A stretch of DNA of 39,718 nucleotides from the NCBI RefSeq assembly GCF_030651755.1, contig NZ_JAUSBZ010000056.1, positions 1 to 39,718 of the forward strand, in the 5' to 3' direction. Positions 32,840-39,718 of the stretch are shown here, piece after piece. Source of the stretch: Phenylobacterium sp. (lineage in GTDB: Bacteria; Pseudomonadota; Alphaproteobacteria; Caulobacterales; Caulobacteraceae). The translations under genes were made by a program, and so were the position numbers. The notes under the pieces were generated by a model. That model saw only the letters and a program-made list of their open reading frames with translations. It had not been told where the DNA came from and ran no database searches. The number at the start of each line of letters is the position of its first letter. Within the stretch, counting starts at the first letter, position 1.

Positions 32840-33481
32840 TCAGCCAGGGGACGCCTGCAGGGCGCGCCGGAGTTCCCGAACGGCAGCCCCCGGGGTCGTG
32901 AGCACTGGGGCGTCGATGACGGCCGCCACGCCCGGGGCGGCGCGGGCAAGGCTGTATTGGGCCAAGGCCACGGCGTCGAAGCGTCGGCCCATAAGCGCCG
33001 CGGCCACAAGGTCATCGTGTCGTTGGAGGTCTCCGGCGTTCATCGCCGAGAGGGCGCCTTCCACGTAGATCGACTCGATCTCGACCTCGGGCGGGAAGTC
33101 AGCGGGCATCGTCTCAAGTGTTGGGGCGAATGATGCGACCAGCGCGATGCGCCCGCCGATCGCCGAGGCTTCGGCGATCATCGCCTCATAAGGTGACCTC
33201 ACAGGCAAGGGGGCGAGGTCTGTGCGGACCGCCTCGATGCACGGCCCGAACGCCGAACAGGTGAAGAGGATGGCGTCCGAGCCCAGCGAGGCGGCGTATC
33301 TGCCGAGCGCTAGAAATCGATCGGTCATGCGCTCATCAAGGGCCCCGGCCGCCGCCAGGTCGGCGGAAAGGCTGTCATCCAGAAGGTTGGTGAGCTGGGC
33401 TTCTGGCCAGAGTGCGGCGAAAGCGGCCTCGATCGGCGGCGGCGAGTGCCGCAGCGCATGAATCAGGGCGATGCGGGTCAT
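32840..33481 (-). CDS. Asp/Glu/hydantoin racemase-family protein
   Basis: A 213-residue protein of the Asp/Glu racemase superfamily (also includes maleate isomerases and decarboxylases). The first catalytic Cys lies in [12 protein letters not shown]; the second Cys motif (normally LACTH) reads [11 protein letters not shown], so only one active-site Cys is clear, as in several non-racemase or LAQ-type members. The reaction is therefore open. Its ATG overlaps the scoB stop codon by 4 bases (ATGA), so it is translated with the CoA-transferase operon. Confidence 0.8.
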   Translation of the reverse strand: MTRIALIHALRHSPPPIEAAFAALWPEAQLTNLLDDSLSADLAAAGALDERMTDRFLALGRYAASLGSDAILFTCSAFGPCIEAVRTDLAPLPVRSPYEAMIAEASAIGGRIALVASFAPTLETMPADFPPEVEIESIYVEGALSAMNAGDLQRHDDLVAAALMGRRFDAVALAQYSLARAAPGVAAVIDAPVLTTPGAAVRELRRALQASPG

Positions 33482-34119
33482 GGGGTCACTTCGAACTGGG
33501 CGCTCGTCTTCGCTTGGATTTCCTCCTGGGTGACGCCCGGCGCGCGTTCCAGCAGGGTCATCGGCCGCCGGCCTCGCCCGACATCGAAGACGCCGAGATC
33601 GGTGATCACCAGATCGACCACGCCCTTGCCGGTCAGCGGCAGGGAACAGGTGTCGACCAGCTTGGGCGCCCCAGACTTTTCGGTGTGCTCCATGACCACC
33701 ACCACGCGCTTGACCCCGGCCACCAGGTCCATGGCCCCGCCCATGCCCTTGACCATCTTGCCCGGCACCATCCAGTTGGCCAGGTCGCCATTGGCGGCCA
33801 CCTGCATGGCCCCCAGGACGGAGAGGTCGATGTGGCCCCCCCGGATCATCGCGAAGGAATCCGCGCTGGAGAAATAGGCGGAGCTTGGCAGGGCGGTGAT
33901 GGTCTGTTTACCGGCGTTGATCAGGTCGGCGTCTTCCTCGCCCTCAAAGGGGAACGGGCCCATGCCCAACATGCCGTTCTCGCTCTGCAGCGTCACAGTG
34001 ACGTCGGCGGGGATATGGTTGGCCACCAGGGTGGGGATGCCAATCCCCAGGTTGACATAGAAGCCGTCGCGCAGTTCGGCTGCGGCTCGGGCCGCCATCT
34101 GATCTCGGGTCCAGGCCAT
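33478..34119 (-). CDS. scoB: 3-oxoacid (succinyl-CoA type) CoA-transferase subunit B
   Basis: A 213-residue beta subunit. The catalytic Glu that forms the enzyme-CoA thioester is in [14 protein letters not shown] (about 46-59), and GIGIPTLVA lies just before; [14 protein letters not shown] and [10 protein letters not shown] are further family marks. Transfers CoA from succinyl-CoA (or another acyl-CoA) to a 3-keto acid such as acetoacetate. ATG 34119 is 4 bases after the scoA stop, so the subunits are coupled. Confidence 0.92.
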   Translation of the reverse strand: MAWTRDQMAARAAAELRDGFYVNLGIGIPTLVANHIPADVTVTLQSENGMLGMGPFPFEGEEDADLINAGKQTITALPSSAYFSSADSFAMIRGGHIDLSVLGAMQVAANGDLANWMVPGKMVKGMGGAMDLVAGVKRVVVVMEHTEKSGAPKLVDTCSLPLTGKGVVDLVITDLGVFDVGRGRRPMTLLERAPGVTQEEIQAKTSAQFEVTP

Positions 34120-34123
34120 GACT

Positions 34124-34846
34124 TCAGGCGCCCTCGTGCTGGCGGATGGTGCGCTGCTCGATGCGCTTCTCGTAGGCCGCGCCACCCAACACCCCGTCGA
34201 CATAAATCCCGGGGGTGTGGATGTGGTCAGGATCGAAGCGCCCGACCTCGACCAACTCCTCAACCTCAGCAAGGGTGACCTTGCCGGCGGTGGCCATCAT
34301 CGGATTGAAGTTCCGCGCGGTCATCCGGTAGACGAGGTTGCCCTCGGCGTCGCCCTTCCAGGCTTTGACAATGGAGAGGTCGGCGGTCAGGCCGCGCTCC
34401 ATCACATAGTCCAGGCCCTCAAAGGTGCGGATTTCTTTCCCCTCGGCGACCAGGGTCCCGACGCCGGTGCGGGTGAAGAAGGCTGGGATGCCGGCCCCGC
34501 CGGCGCGAATGCGCTCGGCCAGCGTGCCCTGGGGGTTGAATTCCAGCTCCAGTCTGCCGGAGAGGTAGAGTTCAGCGAACAGCTTGTTCTCGCCCACATA
34601 GCTGGAAATCATCCTGCGGATCTGGCCGCCAGCCAACAGGATCCCGAGACCGAAGTCATCGACGCCGCAGTTGTTGGAGATGACCGTCAGATCCTTCACG
34701 CCCGTGTCTCGGATGGCCGCGATCAGGTTCTCCGGGATGCCGCAGAGGCCGAACCCCCCGGCCATGATGGTCATGCCGTCGAACAGCACACCCGAGAGCG
34801 CCGCCTCGGCATTGCGCCGCACCTTGTTGTTCGCGGTCTGGCCCAA
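34124..34846 (-). CDS. scoA: 3-oxoacid CoA-transferase subunit A
   Basis: A 240-residue alpha subunit. The CoA-transferase I signature is [19 protein letters not shown] (about 28-46), with [16 protein letters not shown] and [20 protein letters not shown] downstream. Works with ScoB to move CoA to 3-keto acids. The start is uncertain: TTG 34846 follows GGAGAG with good spacing, while ATG 34861 has no ribosome site; the frame is open to 34888. It heads the operon scoA-scoB-racemase and is divergent from rpiR. Confidence 0.9.
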   Translation of the reverse strand: MGQTANNKVRRNAEAALSGVLFDGMTIMAGGFGLCGIPENLIAAIRDTGVKDLTVISNNCGVDDFGLGILLAGGQIRRMISSYVGENKLFAELYLSGRLELEFNPQGTLAERIRAGGAGIPAFFTRTGVGTLVAEGKEIRTFEGLDYVMERGLTADLSIVKAWKGDAEGNLVYRMTARNFNPMMATAGKVTLAEVEELVEVGRFDPDHIHTPGIYVDGVLGGAAYEKRIEQRTIRQHEGA

Positions 34847-34907
34847 ACGCTCTCTCCCCATCTGTGCGCGGCTAGGACGGAAACACATGAAGCATTATCA
34901 ATCAGAC

Positions 34908-34923
34908 TGCAACGAATGTTGCA
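34908..34923. promoter_or_regulatory. Perfect 16-bp palindrome, probable RpiR operator
   Basis: TGCAACGAATGTTGCA is a perfect palindrome with a 4-base centre, in the gap between the divergent scoA and rpiR genes. RpiR-family regulators bind palindromes of this size near their own genes. The core AAC-AATGTTGC recurs at 39549-39560, ahead of the secreted-protein gene at the right edge. Confidence 0.6.
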
Positions 34924-35110
34924 TTCAAGAGGATGCCGTGTAGATTGACGACGCTCTAGGCGATCACGTTCGGGCCTCGGCCGTTCGCAAAGACACGGGA
35001 CAACAATGCCATTAGCCTTGGTCGTGCGGTCAGCGTTTGATCCGGTCGAATCAAGTCGCCGTCCCGGCGGCTCGGCCGATTCAGGCGATGGCCCGAGTCC
35101 TCGAGCCGAG

Positions 35111-36007
35111 ATGGAAATGAAGCAAGCGCCCCTTACCCGTCAGATCGTGAGCGAGTTTGACCAGATGTCGCCTCAACTGCAGCAGGCGGCCCGCTATGTC
35201 CTGGATCGTCCACATGATGTGGCCCTCCTGACCATGCGCCAGCAGGCGCGCATCGCTGGCGTCCAGCCAGCGACCATGACGCGACTTGCGAAGCATCTTG
35301 GGCTGGAAGGCTACGACGGGGTGCGGGAGCTCTATGGCCAAGCCTTTCGTGACGGCGGCCTCGACTTCGCGCGACGCGCCGACGAGCAGGTGACGCGCCA
35401 GAAGCTGCGCGGCGATCAGGCGCTCGCCGCGGAAATCGCCTCGTCCTTCGCCGCACAGGTGGCTGGCCTGGCGGAGCCTGAGACCCTTTCCCACCTGGTC
35501 GCCGCGGCGGAGACCCTGGCCCGCGCGCGGCGGATTTACTGCCTTGGGATGCGCTCCTGTTTCCCGGCCATCGCCTACTTCCACTATGTGACCTCGCTCG
35601 TCCGTGACGGCGTGGTGCTGTTCGATGGCCTGGGCGGCGTGGGCGCAGACGGCCTGCGCAATGCGGCGTCCGACGACGTCCTTCTTGTCCACACGGTACG
35701 CCCCTATACGCGCGCCGTGGTGGAGGCGGTCGACTACGCCCAGACCCGCAACGTGCCGGTGGTGGCGATCACTGACAGCGCCGTTTCCCCCATCGCTGAT
35801 CGCGCCCAGCATGTGATCCTCGTTTCAGTCGATAGCCCTTCCTTCTTCCACGCCATGACGCCGGCCTTCACCGCGGTGGAAATCCTGGCGGCGCTTGTCG
35901 CCGGCCGCGGCGGCGCGAATGCGCTGAAGGCGCTGGAAGAGACCGAGGCGCAGCTGGCCGCCTTCCACATCCACTACGATCCCAAGCACCGCGAGAGACC
36001 TGCATGA
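35111..36007 (+). CDS. RpiR-family transcriptional regulator with SIS domain
   Basis: A 298-residue regulator. The N-terminal HTH_6 (QIVSEFDQMSPQLQQAARYVLDR, then LTMRQQARIAGVQPATMTRLAKHLGLEGYDGV) and the C-terminal SIS sugar-isomerase fold (RIYCLGMRSCFPAIAYFHYV, DVLLVHTVRPYTRAVVEAV, VPVVAITDSAVSPIADRA) are complete. The SIS domain would bind a phosphorylated or amino-acid-derived ligand. Start: ATG 35111 or ATG 35117; an in-frame ATG at 35006 would add an unrelated Arg/Ser-rich leader. Its stop overlaps the next ATG by 4 bases, so it is co-translated with the aminotransferase. Confidence 0.9.
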   Translation: MEMKQAPLTRQIVSEFDQMSPQLQQAARYVLDRPHDVALLTMRQQARIAGVQPATMTRLAKHLGLEGYDGVRELYGQAFRDGGLDFARRADEQVTRQKLRGDQALAAEIASSFAAQVAGLAEPETLSHLVAAAETLARARRIYCLGMRSCFPAIAYFHYVTSLVRDGVVLFDGLGGVGADGLRNAASDDVLLVHTVRPYTRAVVEAVDYAQTRNVPVVAITDSAVSPIADRAQHVILVSVDSPSFFHAMTPAFTAVEILAALVAGRGGANALKALEETEAQLAAFHIHYDPKHRERPA

Positions 36008-37338
36008 CCCATCTGCTTCACCGTCAGATCCATAGCGAGCTTCCCGTCGCGGTGGGCGGACGGGGCGTCGAGCTCTTCGACTCCGCAGGCCGGATCTATA
36101 TCGACGCGTGCGGCGGGGCGGCTGTTTCCTGCCTGGGGCACGGCCACCCTGAGGTCCTGGCGGCGTTGCACGCCCAGGTGGACAAGCTGGCCTACGCTCA
36201 CACCGGCTTCTTCACCAGCGAGGCGGCTGAGGCCCTCGCCGACCGCTTGGCGGCCTCGGCGCCGGGCAATCTCGACCACGTCTACCTCGTCAGCAGCGGG
36301 TCTGAGGCTGTTGAAGCGGCGCTCAAAATGGCCCGGCAGTACTTTCTCGAAATCGGACAGCCCCAGCGGCGCCACATCATCGCCCGGCGTCAGAGCTACC
36401 ACGGCAACACCCTGGGCGCGCTGGCTGCAGGCGGCAATTTTCAACGGCGCAAGCAGTTCAGCCCGCTGCTGATCGAGACCCGTCACATTGACCCCTGCTA
36501 CGCCTATCGCTTCCAGAAGGCTGGGGAGTCTGACGCCGACTACGCGGCCCGCGCGGCCAAGGCCCTAGAAGATGAGATACTCGAACTGGGTGGGGATACG
36601 GTCATGGCCTTCGTGGCCGAGACCGTCGTCGGCGCCACGGCGGGCGCTGTTCCCCCCGTCGGCGACTATCTGCGCCGTGTCCGTGAGATCTGCGACCGCT
36701 ACGGCGTACTGCTCATCCTCGATGAGGTGATGTGCGGCATGGGGCGCACCGGCACGCTCTACGCCTTTGAGCAGGAAGATATCGTCCCTGATCTCGTCAC
36801 CATCGCCAAGGGTCTCGGCGGCGGCTATCAGCCCATTGGCGCTGTGGTGATCGGAGCCCATATCTTCGAGGCCTTTAGAGACGGCTCCGGCGTGTTCCAA
36901 CATGGTCACACCTATCTGGGTCACCCCATGGCCGCCGCCGCGGCGCTCGCCGTTCAAGAGGTGATCGCCAGGGACGGCCTGCTGGAGAACGTCCTGCGCA
37001 TGGGCGACCGACTGGACGCCGCATTGCGCGAGCGGCTGGGACAACACCCGCATGTGGGCGACATTCGCGGGCGGGGTCTGTTCCGCGGGGTCGAACTGGT
37101 CGCAGACCGTGAGAGCAAGGCGCCCTTCAATCCGCAACTCAAGCTGCACGCTCGCCTGAAGCGCGAAGCCATGGCGCGCGGCCTGATGATCTATCCGACA
37201 GGCGGCACCATAGATGGCGAGCAGGGTGACCATGTCCTGCTGGCGCCCCCCTTCATCGTCACATCAGACGTCATCGACACCATCGCCGACCGATTGTCCG
37301 AGGCGCTCGACGCGGCGCTCATCACGGCGTCCGTCTGA
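36004..37338 (+). CDS. Class III PLP-dependent aminotransferase
   Basis: A 444-residue aminotransferase of the 4-aminobutyrate/omega-amino-acid group. The PLP Lys is K269 in VTIAKGLGGGYQPIGAV; the pyridine-nitrogen Asp is D240 in LLILDEVMCGMGRTG; YLVSSGSEAVEAALKMARQ is the phosphate-binding stretch. Substrate cannot be read from sequence; omega-amines, beta-alanine-type and alpha-keto-acid partners are possible. Begins in the rpiR stop codon (ATGA) and is followed by the gamma-glutamyltransferase-like gene. Confidence 0.92.
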   Translation: MTHLLHRQIHSELPVAVGGRGVELFDSAGRIYIDACGGAAVSCLGHGHPEVLAALHAQVDKLAYAHTGFFTSEAAEALADRLAASAPGNLDHVYLVSSGSEAVEAALKMARQYFLEIGQPQRRHIIARRQSYHGNTLGALAAGGNFQRRKQFSPLLIETRHIDPCYAYRFQKAGESDADYAARAAKALEDEILELGGDTVMAFVAETVVGATAGAVPPVGDYLRRVREICDRYGVLLILDEVMCGMGRTGTLYAFEQEDIVPDLVTIAKGLGGGYQPIGAVVIGAHIFEAFRDGSGVFQHGHTYLGHPMAAAAALAVQEVIARDGLLENVLRMGDRLDAALRERLGQHPHVGDIRGRGLFRGVELVADRESKAPFNPQLKLHARLKREAMARGLMIYPTGGTIDGEQGDHVLLAPPFIVTSDVIDTIADRLSEALDAALITASV

Positions 37339-37457
37339 TGCTCCTGCGCGGGTGGCCGGGCGCCGTGATCAGACGAGCGCGTGACCGGTCCCTGCGGCGC
37401 CCCTCTCGCCGGCCCGCCGGAAGGCCAACCCTGTGTCTCGTTGTGGAAGGCTGATCG

Positions 37458-39137
37458 ATGTTCAAGCAAACGCCCGGCATTGAGGGCGAACCGTCGATGA
37501 TGTTCTCCCGAAGGCGCGCCCTTATGGCTGCGGGGGCGTGGTCCTGCGCCGTTGGAACCGCGGCGGCTGAGCCGCTCCAAAGTCTGGCCCCCTTGCCGGC
37601 AAAACCGCCGCCCTATGGGCATGCGCGCTCCAACCGGGATTTTAGCGCATCCAGCAACCATCCGGCCGCCACAGAGGCGGCGCGCCGGATCCGCCTCCAG
37701 GGGGGCGGCGTGTTGGATATGTATCTCGCCGCGCTCGCGGCGGCCTGGGTGGTGGATCCGGCCAATTGCAGCCCGTTTGGGCGGATGCAGGGCGTCTACA
37801 GCACCGGCGGAGGATATGACTGCCTGTACGCCCCAACGGGCATACGCGAAGAGCCGGGTTCCACAGTACCCGTTCCAGGCAACATCGCCGCCTATTTCGC
37901 CCTGCGACAGTCAGGTCGCCTGCAGCTTCCGCTCAGCACGATCCTCGCACCGGCGCGGTCAGTTGCAGTCGGTGGATTTCGTCCATCCGTCGGCTTGCGT
38001 GCAGCCGCACAGGTCTCGGCCGCCGACATGCAACCCGACTTTCGGCGTATCTATCTGGACGACCGCGGGGGCGTCAGAGCCCGCGTCCGGAACCCCCAGT
38101 TGAGCCACCTGCTCGAGGTCCTCGGGCGCGCCCCTGATGAGCGCGCCTTCTGGACGGAGCTCTATCAACAACGTCCTGGTCCGTGGGCGCTTGAGACCTT
38201 GCTGGACAATTCGCCGCGATCTGGCCCGCCGCGCGACCTTGAGGTGCTTGGACGCGATGGCCGCCGCTATCGATTGCGCACCACGGCCAACCTTGAGACT
38301 TGGGGAACCTGGACGCTGCTGGGCGCGGCGGTGATCGCGCACCTGCAGGCCACGGGCGCCATCACTGATCTTGAGACGGCCATGGAGGCCTATCTGCTGG
38401 CCACGATCCTGGTGCTCGACCGTATACCCTTCAGCGTGGGGTTGCTGATGCCGAAGAGCGCCTCGCCCTCGGTGGATATCGATGTCGAGGTGGAAGGCCG
38501 GGCGATCGCGGCGCGTGTGGGACTGCTGCTCCGGGCCCCACCGGCCGAACTGTGGGCGGCGCTGGCCGAAACCTATTTCCCGGGGGAAGGCAGCAAGACC
38601 GATGATCGCAACACCAACGCCTTTGCGATCGCCTCAGACGGTGACCTTCTCTCCTTCACCACCTCGCTGGGACCGTGGTTTGGGTCGAAACGCGCCTGGT
38701 TTGGCGCTGGACTGGCCTACAGCTATGCGATGAAATCGCAGCGGCTCTTTGAGGGCCAGACGCACGATGTCACTGAGATGTCGCCTCTGATCATTGAGCG
38801 CGACGGACTGCCTTGGTTGGCGATCGGCGCGGCGGGCAGCGAGAGAATCTACGGCGCTCTCACCTACTTGCTCTTCCTGAAGCTCTCGCTGGGCCTGCCC
38901 GGTGACATGGCCGAGCTGATGATGAAGCCCCGGTTGTTCCCAAAGGATGGCAAGGTGCGAATTCATCGCGACATGCCGCAGAGCGTGCAGCGTCATCTGG
39001 CCGAGCGCGGATTTGTGCTCGAGCCTACGGAGTATGACAGTCGAAAGCACCTCGGCGTCGTCAATTTGGTCGAACAGGTGGAACAAGGCCTTTATCGCAG
39101 CGGCGCCGATCCTTCGAGCAGCGGCGGGGCGCTCTGA
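37458..39137 (+). CDS. Gamma-glutamyltransferase-family protein, divergent
   Basis: A 559-residue exported protein. A Tat-type signal (FSRRRALMAAGAWS, cleaved near TAAAEP) is preceded by 14-15 extra residues; ATG 37458 has GGAAGG at good spacing, but ATG 37497 or 37500 may be the true start. The N-terminal domain NHPAATEAARRIRLQGGG resembles GGT subunit 1. The catalytic-Thr site appears as DDRNTNAFAIASDGDLLSF (T386), where typical GGTs have NTTHxSVVD: the Thr is kept, the following Thr and His are Asn and Ala. GSERIYGALTYLLFLKLSLG and MMKPRLFPKDG match GGT subunit 2. Autoprocessing and activity are uncertain. Probably cleaves gamma-glutamyl or related amide bonds in the periplasm and feeds the adjacent aminotransferase. 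Confidence 0.78.
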   Translation: MFKQTPGIEGEPSMMFSRRRALMAAGAWSCAVGTAAAEPLQSLAPLPAKPPPYGHARSNRDFSASSNHPAATEAARRIRLQGGGVLDMYLAALAAAWVVDPANCSPFGRMQGVYSTGGGYDCLYAPTGIREEPGSTVPVPGNIAAYFALRQSGRLQLPLSTILAPARSVAVGGFRPSVGLRAAAQVSAADMQPDFRRIYLDDRGGVRARVRNPQLSHLLEVLGRAPDERAFWTELYQQRPGPWALETLLDNSPRSGPPRDLEVLGRDGRRYRLRTTANLETWGTWTLLGAAVIAHLQATGAITDLETAMEAYLLATILVLDRIPFSVGLLMPKSASPSVDIDVEVEGRAIAARVGLLLRAPPAELWAALAETYFPGEGSKTDDRNTNAFAIASDGDLLSFTTSLGPWFGSKRAWFGAGLAYSYAMKSQRLFEGQTHDVTEMSPLIIERDGLPWLAIGAAGSERIYGALTYLLFLKLSLGLPGDMAELMMKPRLFPKDGKVRIHRDMPQSVQRHLAERGFVLEPTEYDSRKHLGVVNLVEQVEQGLYRSGADPSSSGGAL

Positions 39138-39614
39138 GCAAGAGGTGAACCCGGCGGACCTTCTGGACCCGGTGAGGGCGGCTCGGCCCGCGCAGTTGTT
39201 TCTCAGACGTGGTTCGATGAAGCATCCGTTTCAGCGCCACCCAAATTTGCCACGCTTTCCAGTTCCGCGACCGCCGAGATGGGTTTGGTGAGCTTGGCCT
39301 AACCGCGGCGATGGGTGGCTGAAACAGCTAGGCCAGACTCTGTCTGGAAAGGCCTCTGATCCAGTCTGGCAATGGGCTGGCCGGCGCCAGGGCCGCCGCT
39401 GTCGACCCGCCGACATTTGCCCGGCGCTGCTCTCCTCCGCCGAAATCACGTTGCGAAGAGGGCCGAGTCCTTGTGCGCGGGGTAGCGAACTGGCGCCCCT
39501 ATTCTGACCACCAGATAGATTTATATGTTTCATGCCCTGGGTATCTAAAACAAATGTTGCGACACCAGGTAGGATGAGCCATCTGTAGCGGGTCACAAGA
39601 AACAGGAGGGGACA
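39138..39614. other. Non-coding region before the last gene
   Basis: No convincing gene is seen in this 477-bp stretch. It has a perfect hairpin CCAGAC-TCT-GTCTGG at 39333-39347, with a partial copy CCAGTCTGG at 39361-39369, and an A/T-rich segment at about 39515-39560 likely to hold the promoter of the gene at 39615. AACAAATGTTGC at 39549-39560 resembles the RpiR palindrome half at 34911-34922. Confidence 0.5.
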
Positions 39615-39718
39615 ATGGCCCTTAGGAAACAGTTGTTTGCTGCTTCGGCGGTCGTCGCGCTTACCAGTGTTACTAGCGTCGCGAACGCACAATCGGCGCA
39701 GGCTGATCCGTCCAGATC
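39615..39718 (+). CDS. Exported protein, N-terminal fragment (possible TonB-dependent receptor)
   Basis: Only 34 codons are in the window. The start MALRKQLFAASAVVALTSVT continues to ANAQSAQADPSR, a classic Sec signal peptide with an ANA-Q cleavage site. The ATG follows AGGAGGGG, a very strong ribosome site. The long upstream region and signal form are common for TonB-dependent receptors of Caulobacterales. This identity is a guess. It may be regulated with the gamma-glutamyltransferase and aminotransferase genes through the AACAAATGTTGC motif. Confidence 0.6.
   Translation, partial: MALRKQLFAASAVVALTSVTSVANAQSAQADPSR

Noticed and set aside
1..39718. CRISPR arrays, insertion sequences, rRNA or tRNA genes
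   Set aside because: No regularly spaced repeats, transposase, terminal inverted repeats flanking a transposase, or RNA-gene sequences were recognised.

Overview
The window looks like chromosomal DNA from a high-GC alphaproteobacterium of the order Caulobacterales, most likely Phenylobacterium or a close relative of Caulobacter. The main support is a clear SciP (CtrA-inhibitor) gene beside the hook operon, the order sciP-flgE-flgD-fliK / flgK-flgL with divergent sigma-54 promoters, and several TonB-dependent uptake functions. The genus is an inference; no rRNA or tRNA gene is visible.

Left edge (1-1850): a compositionally different, lower-GC patch. It holds the N-terminal half of a retron-like reverse transcriptase (minus strand, running off the window) and, divergently, an intact protein with a zinc ribbon and a C-terminal HEPN Rx4H motif. 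This looks like a defence locus and is the best candidate here for an undescribed system.

1850-11500: an EAL c-di-GMP phosphodiesterase with a degenerate GGDEF, a secreted PI-PLC-like phospholipase, then a metal-uptake cluster. On the minus strand the cluster runs DUF4198-type protein, EF-hand protein, TonB-dependent receptor, DUF6607-like protein. Divergent from it is an ApbE-DUF2271 fusion. Shared Fur-like sequences lie at both promoters. GFA-family and 65-aa proteins follow.

11700-24300: mnmA, a fatty acid desaturase, then a lipid or acyl-CoA catabolic neighbourhood: thiolase, acyl-CoA ligase, TetR regulator, a regulator with two different HTH domains, a hotdog-fold protein, an amidohydrolase and an acyl-CoA dehydrogenase. 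Repeated operator-like sequences sit in two divergent promoter regions. fumC, a RusA-like resolvase and a small membrane protein follow.

24300-32000: sciP with a strong terminator, the hook operon fliK-flgD-flgE, and the divergent flgK-flgL operon. The two transcripts are driven by back-to-back sigma-54 promoters with an FlbD/ftr-like inverted repeat. This is the class III flagellar arrangement of Caulobacter.

32000-39718: a GST, then an operon scoA-scoB-racemase, divergent from an RpiR regulator, a class III aminotransferase and a divergent gamma-glutamyltransferase homologue. The window ends in the first 34 codons of a secreted or outer-membrane protein. A perfect 16-bp palindrome between scoA and rpiR shares its core with the promoter region of that last gene, suggesting one regulon for uptake and breakdown of an amino-acid-like substrate.
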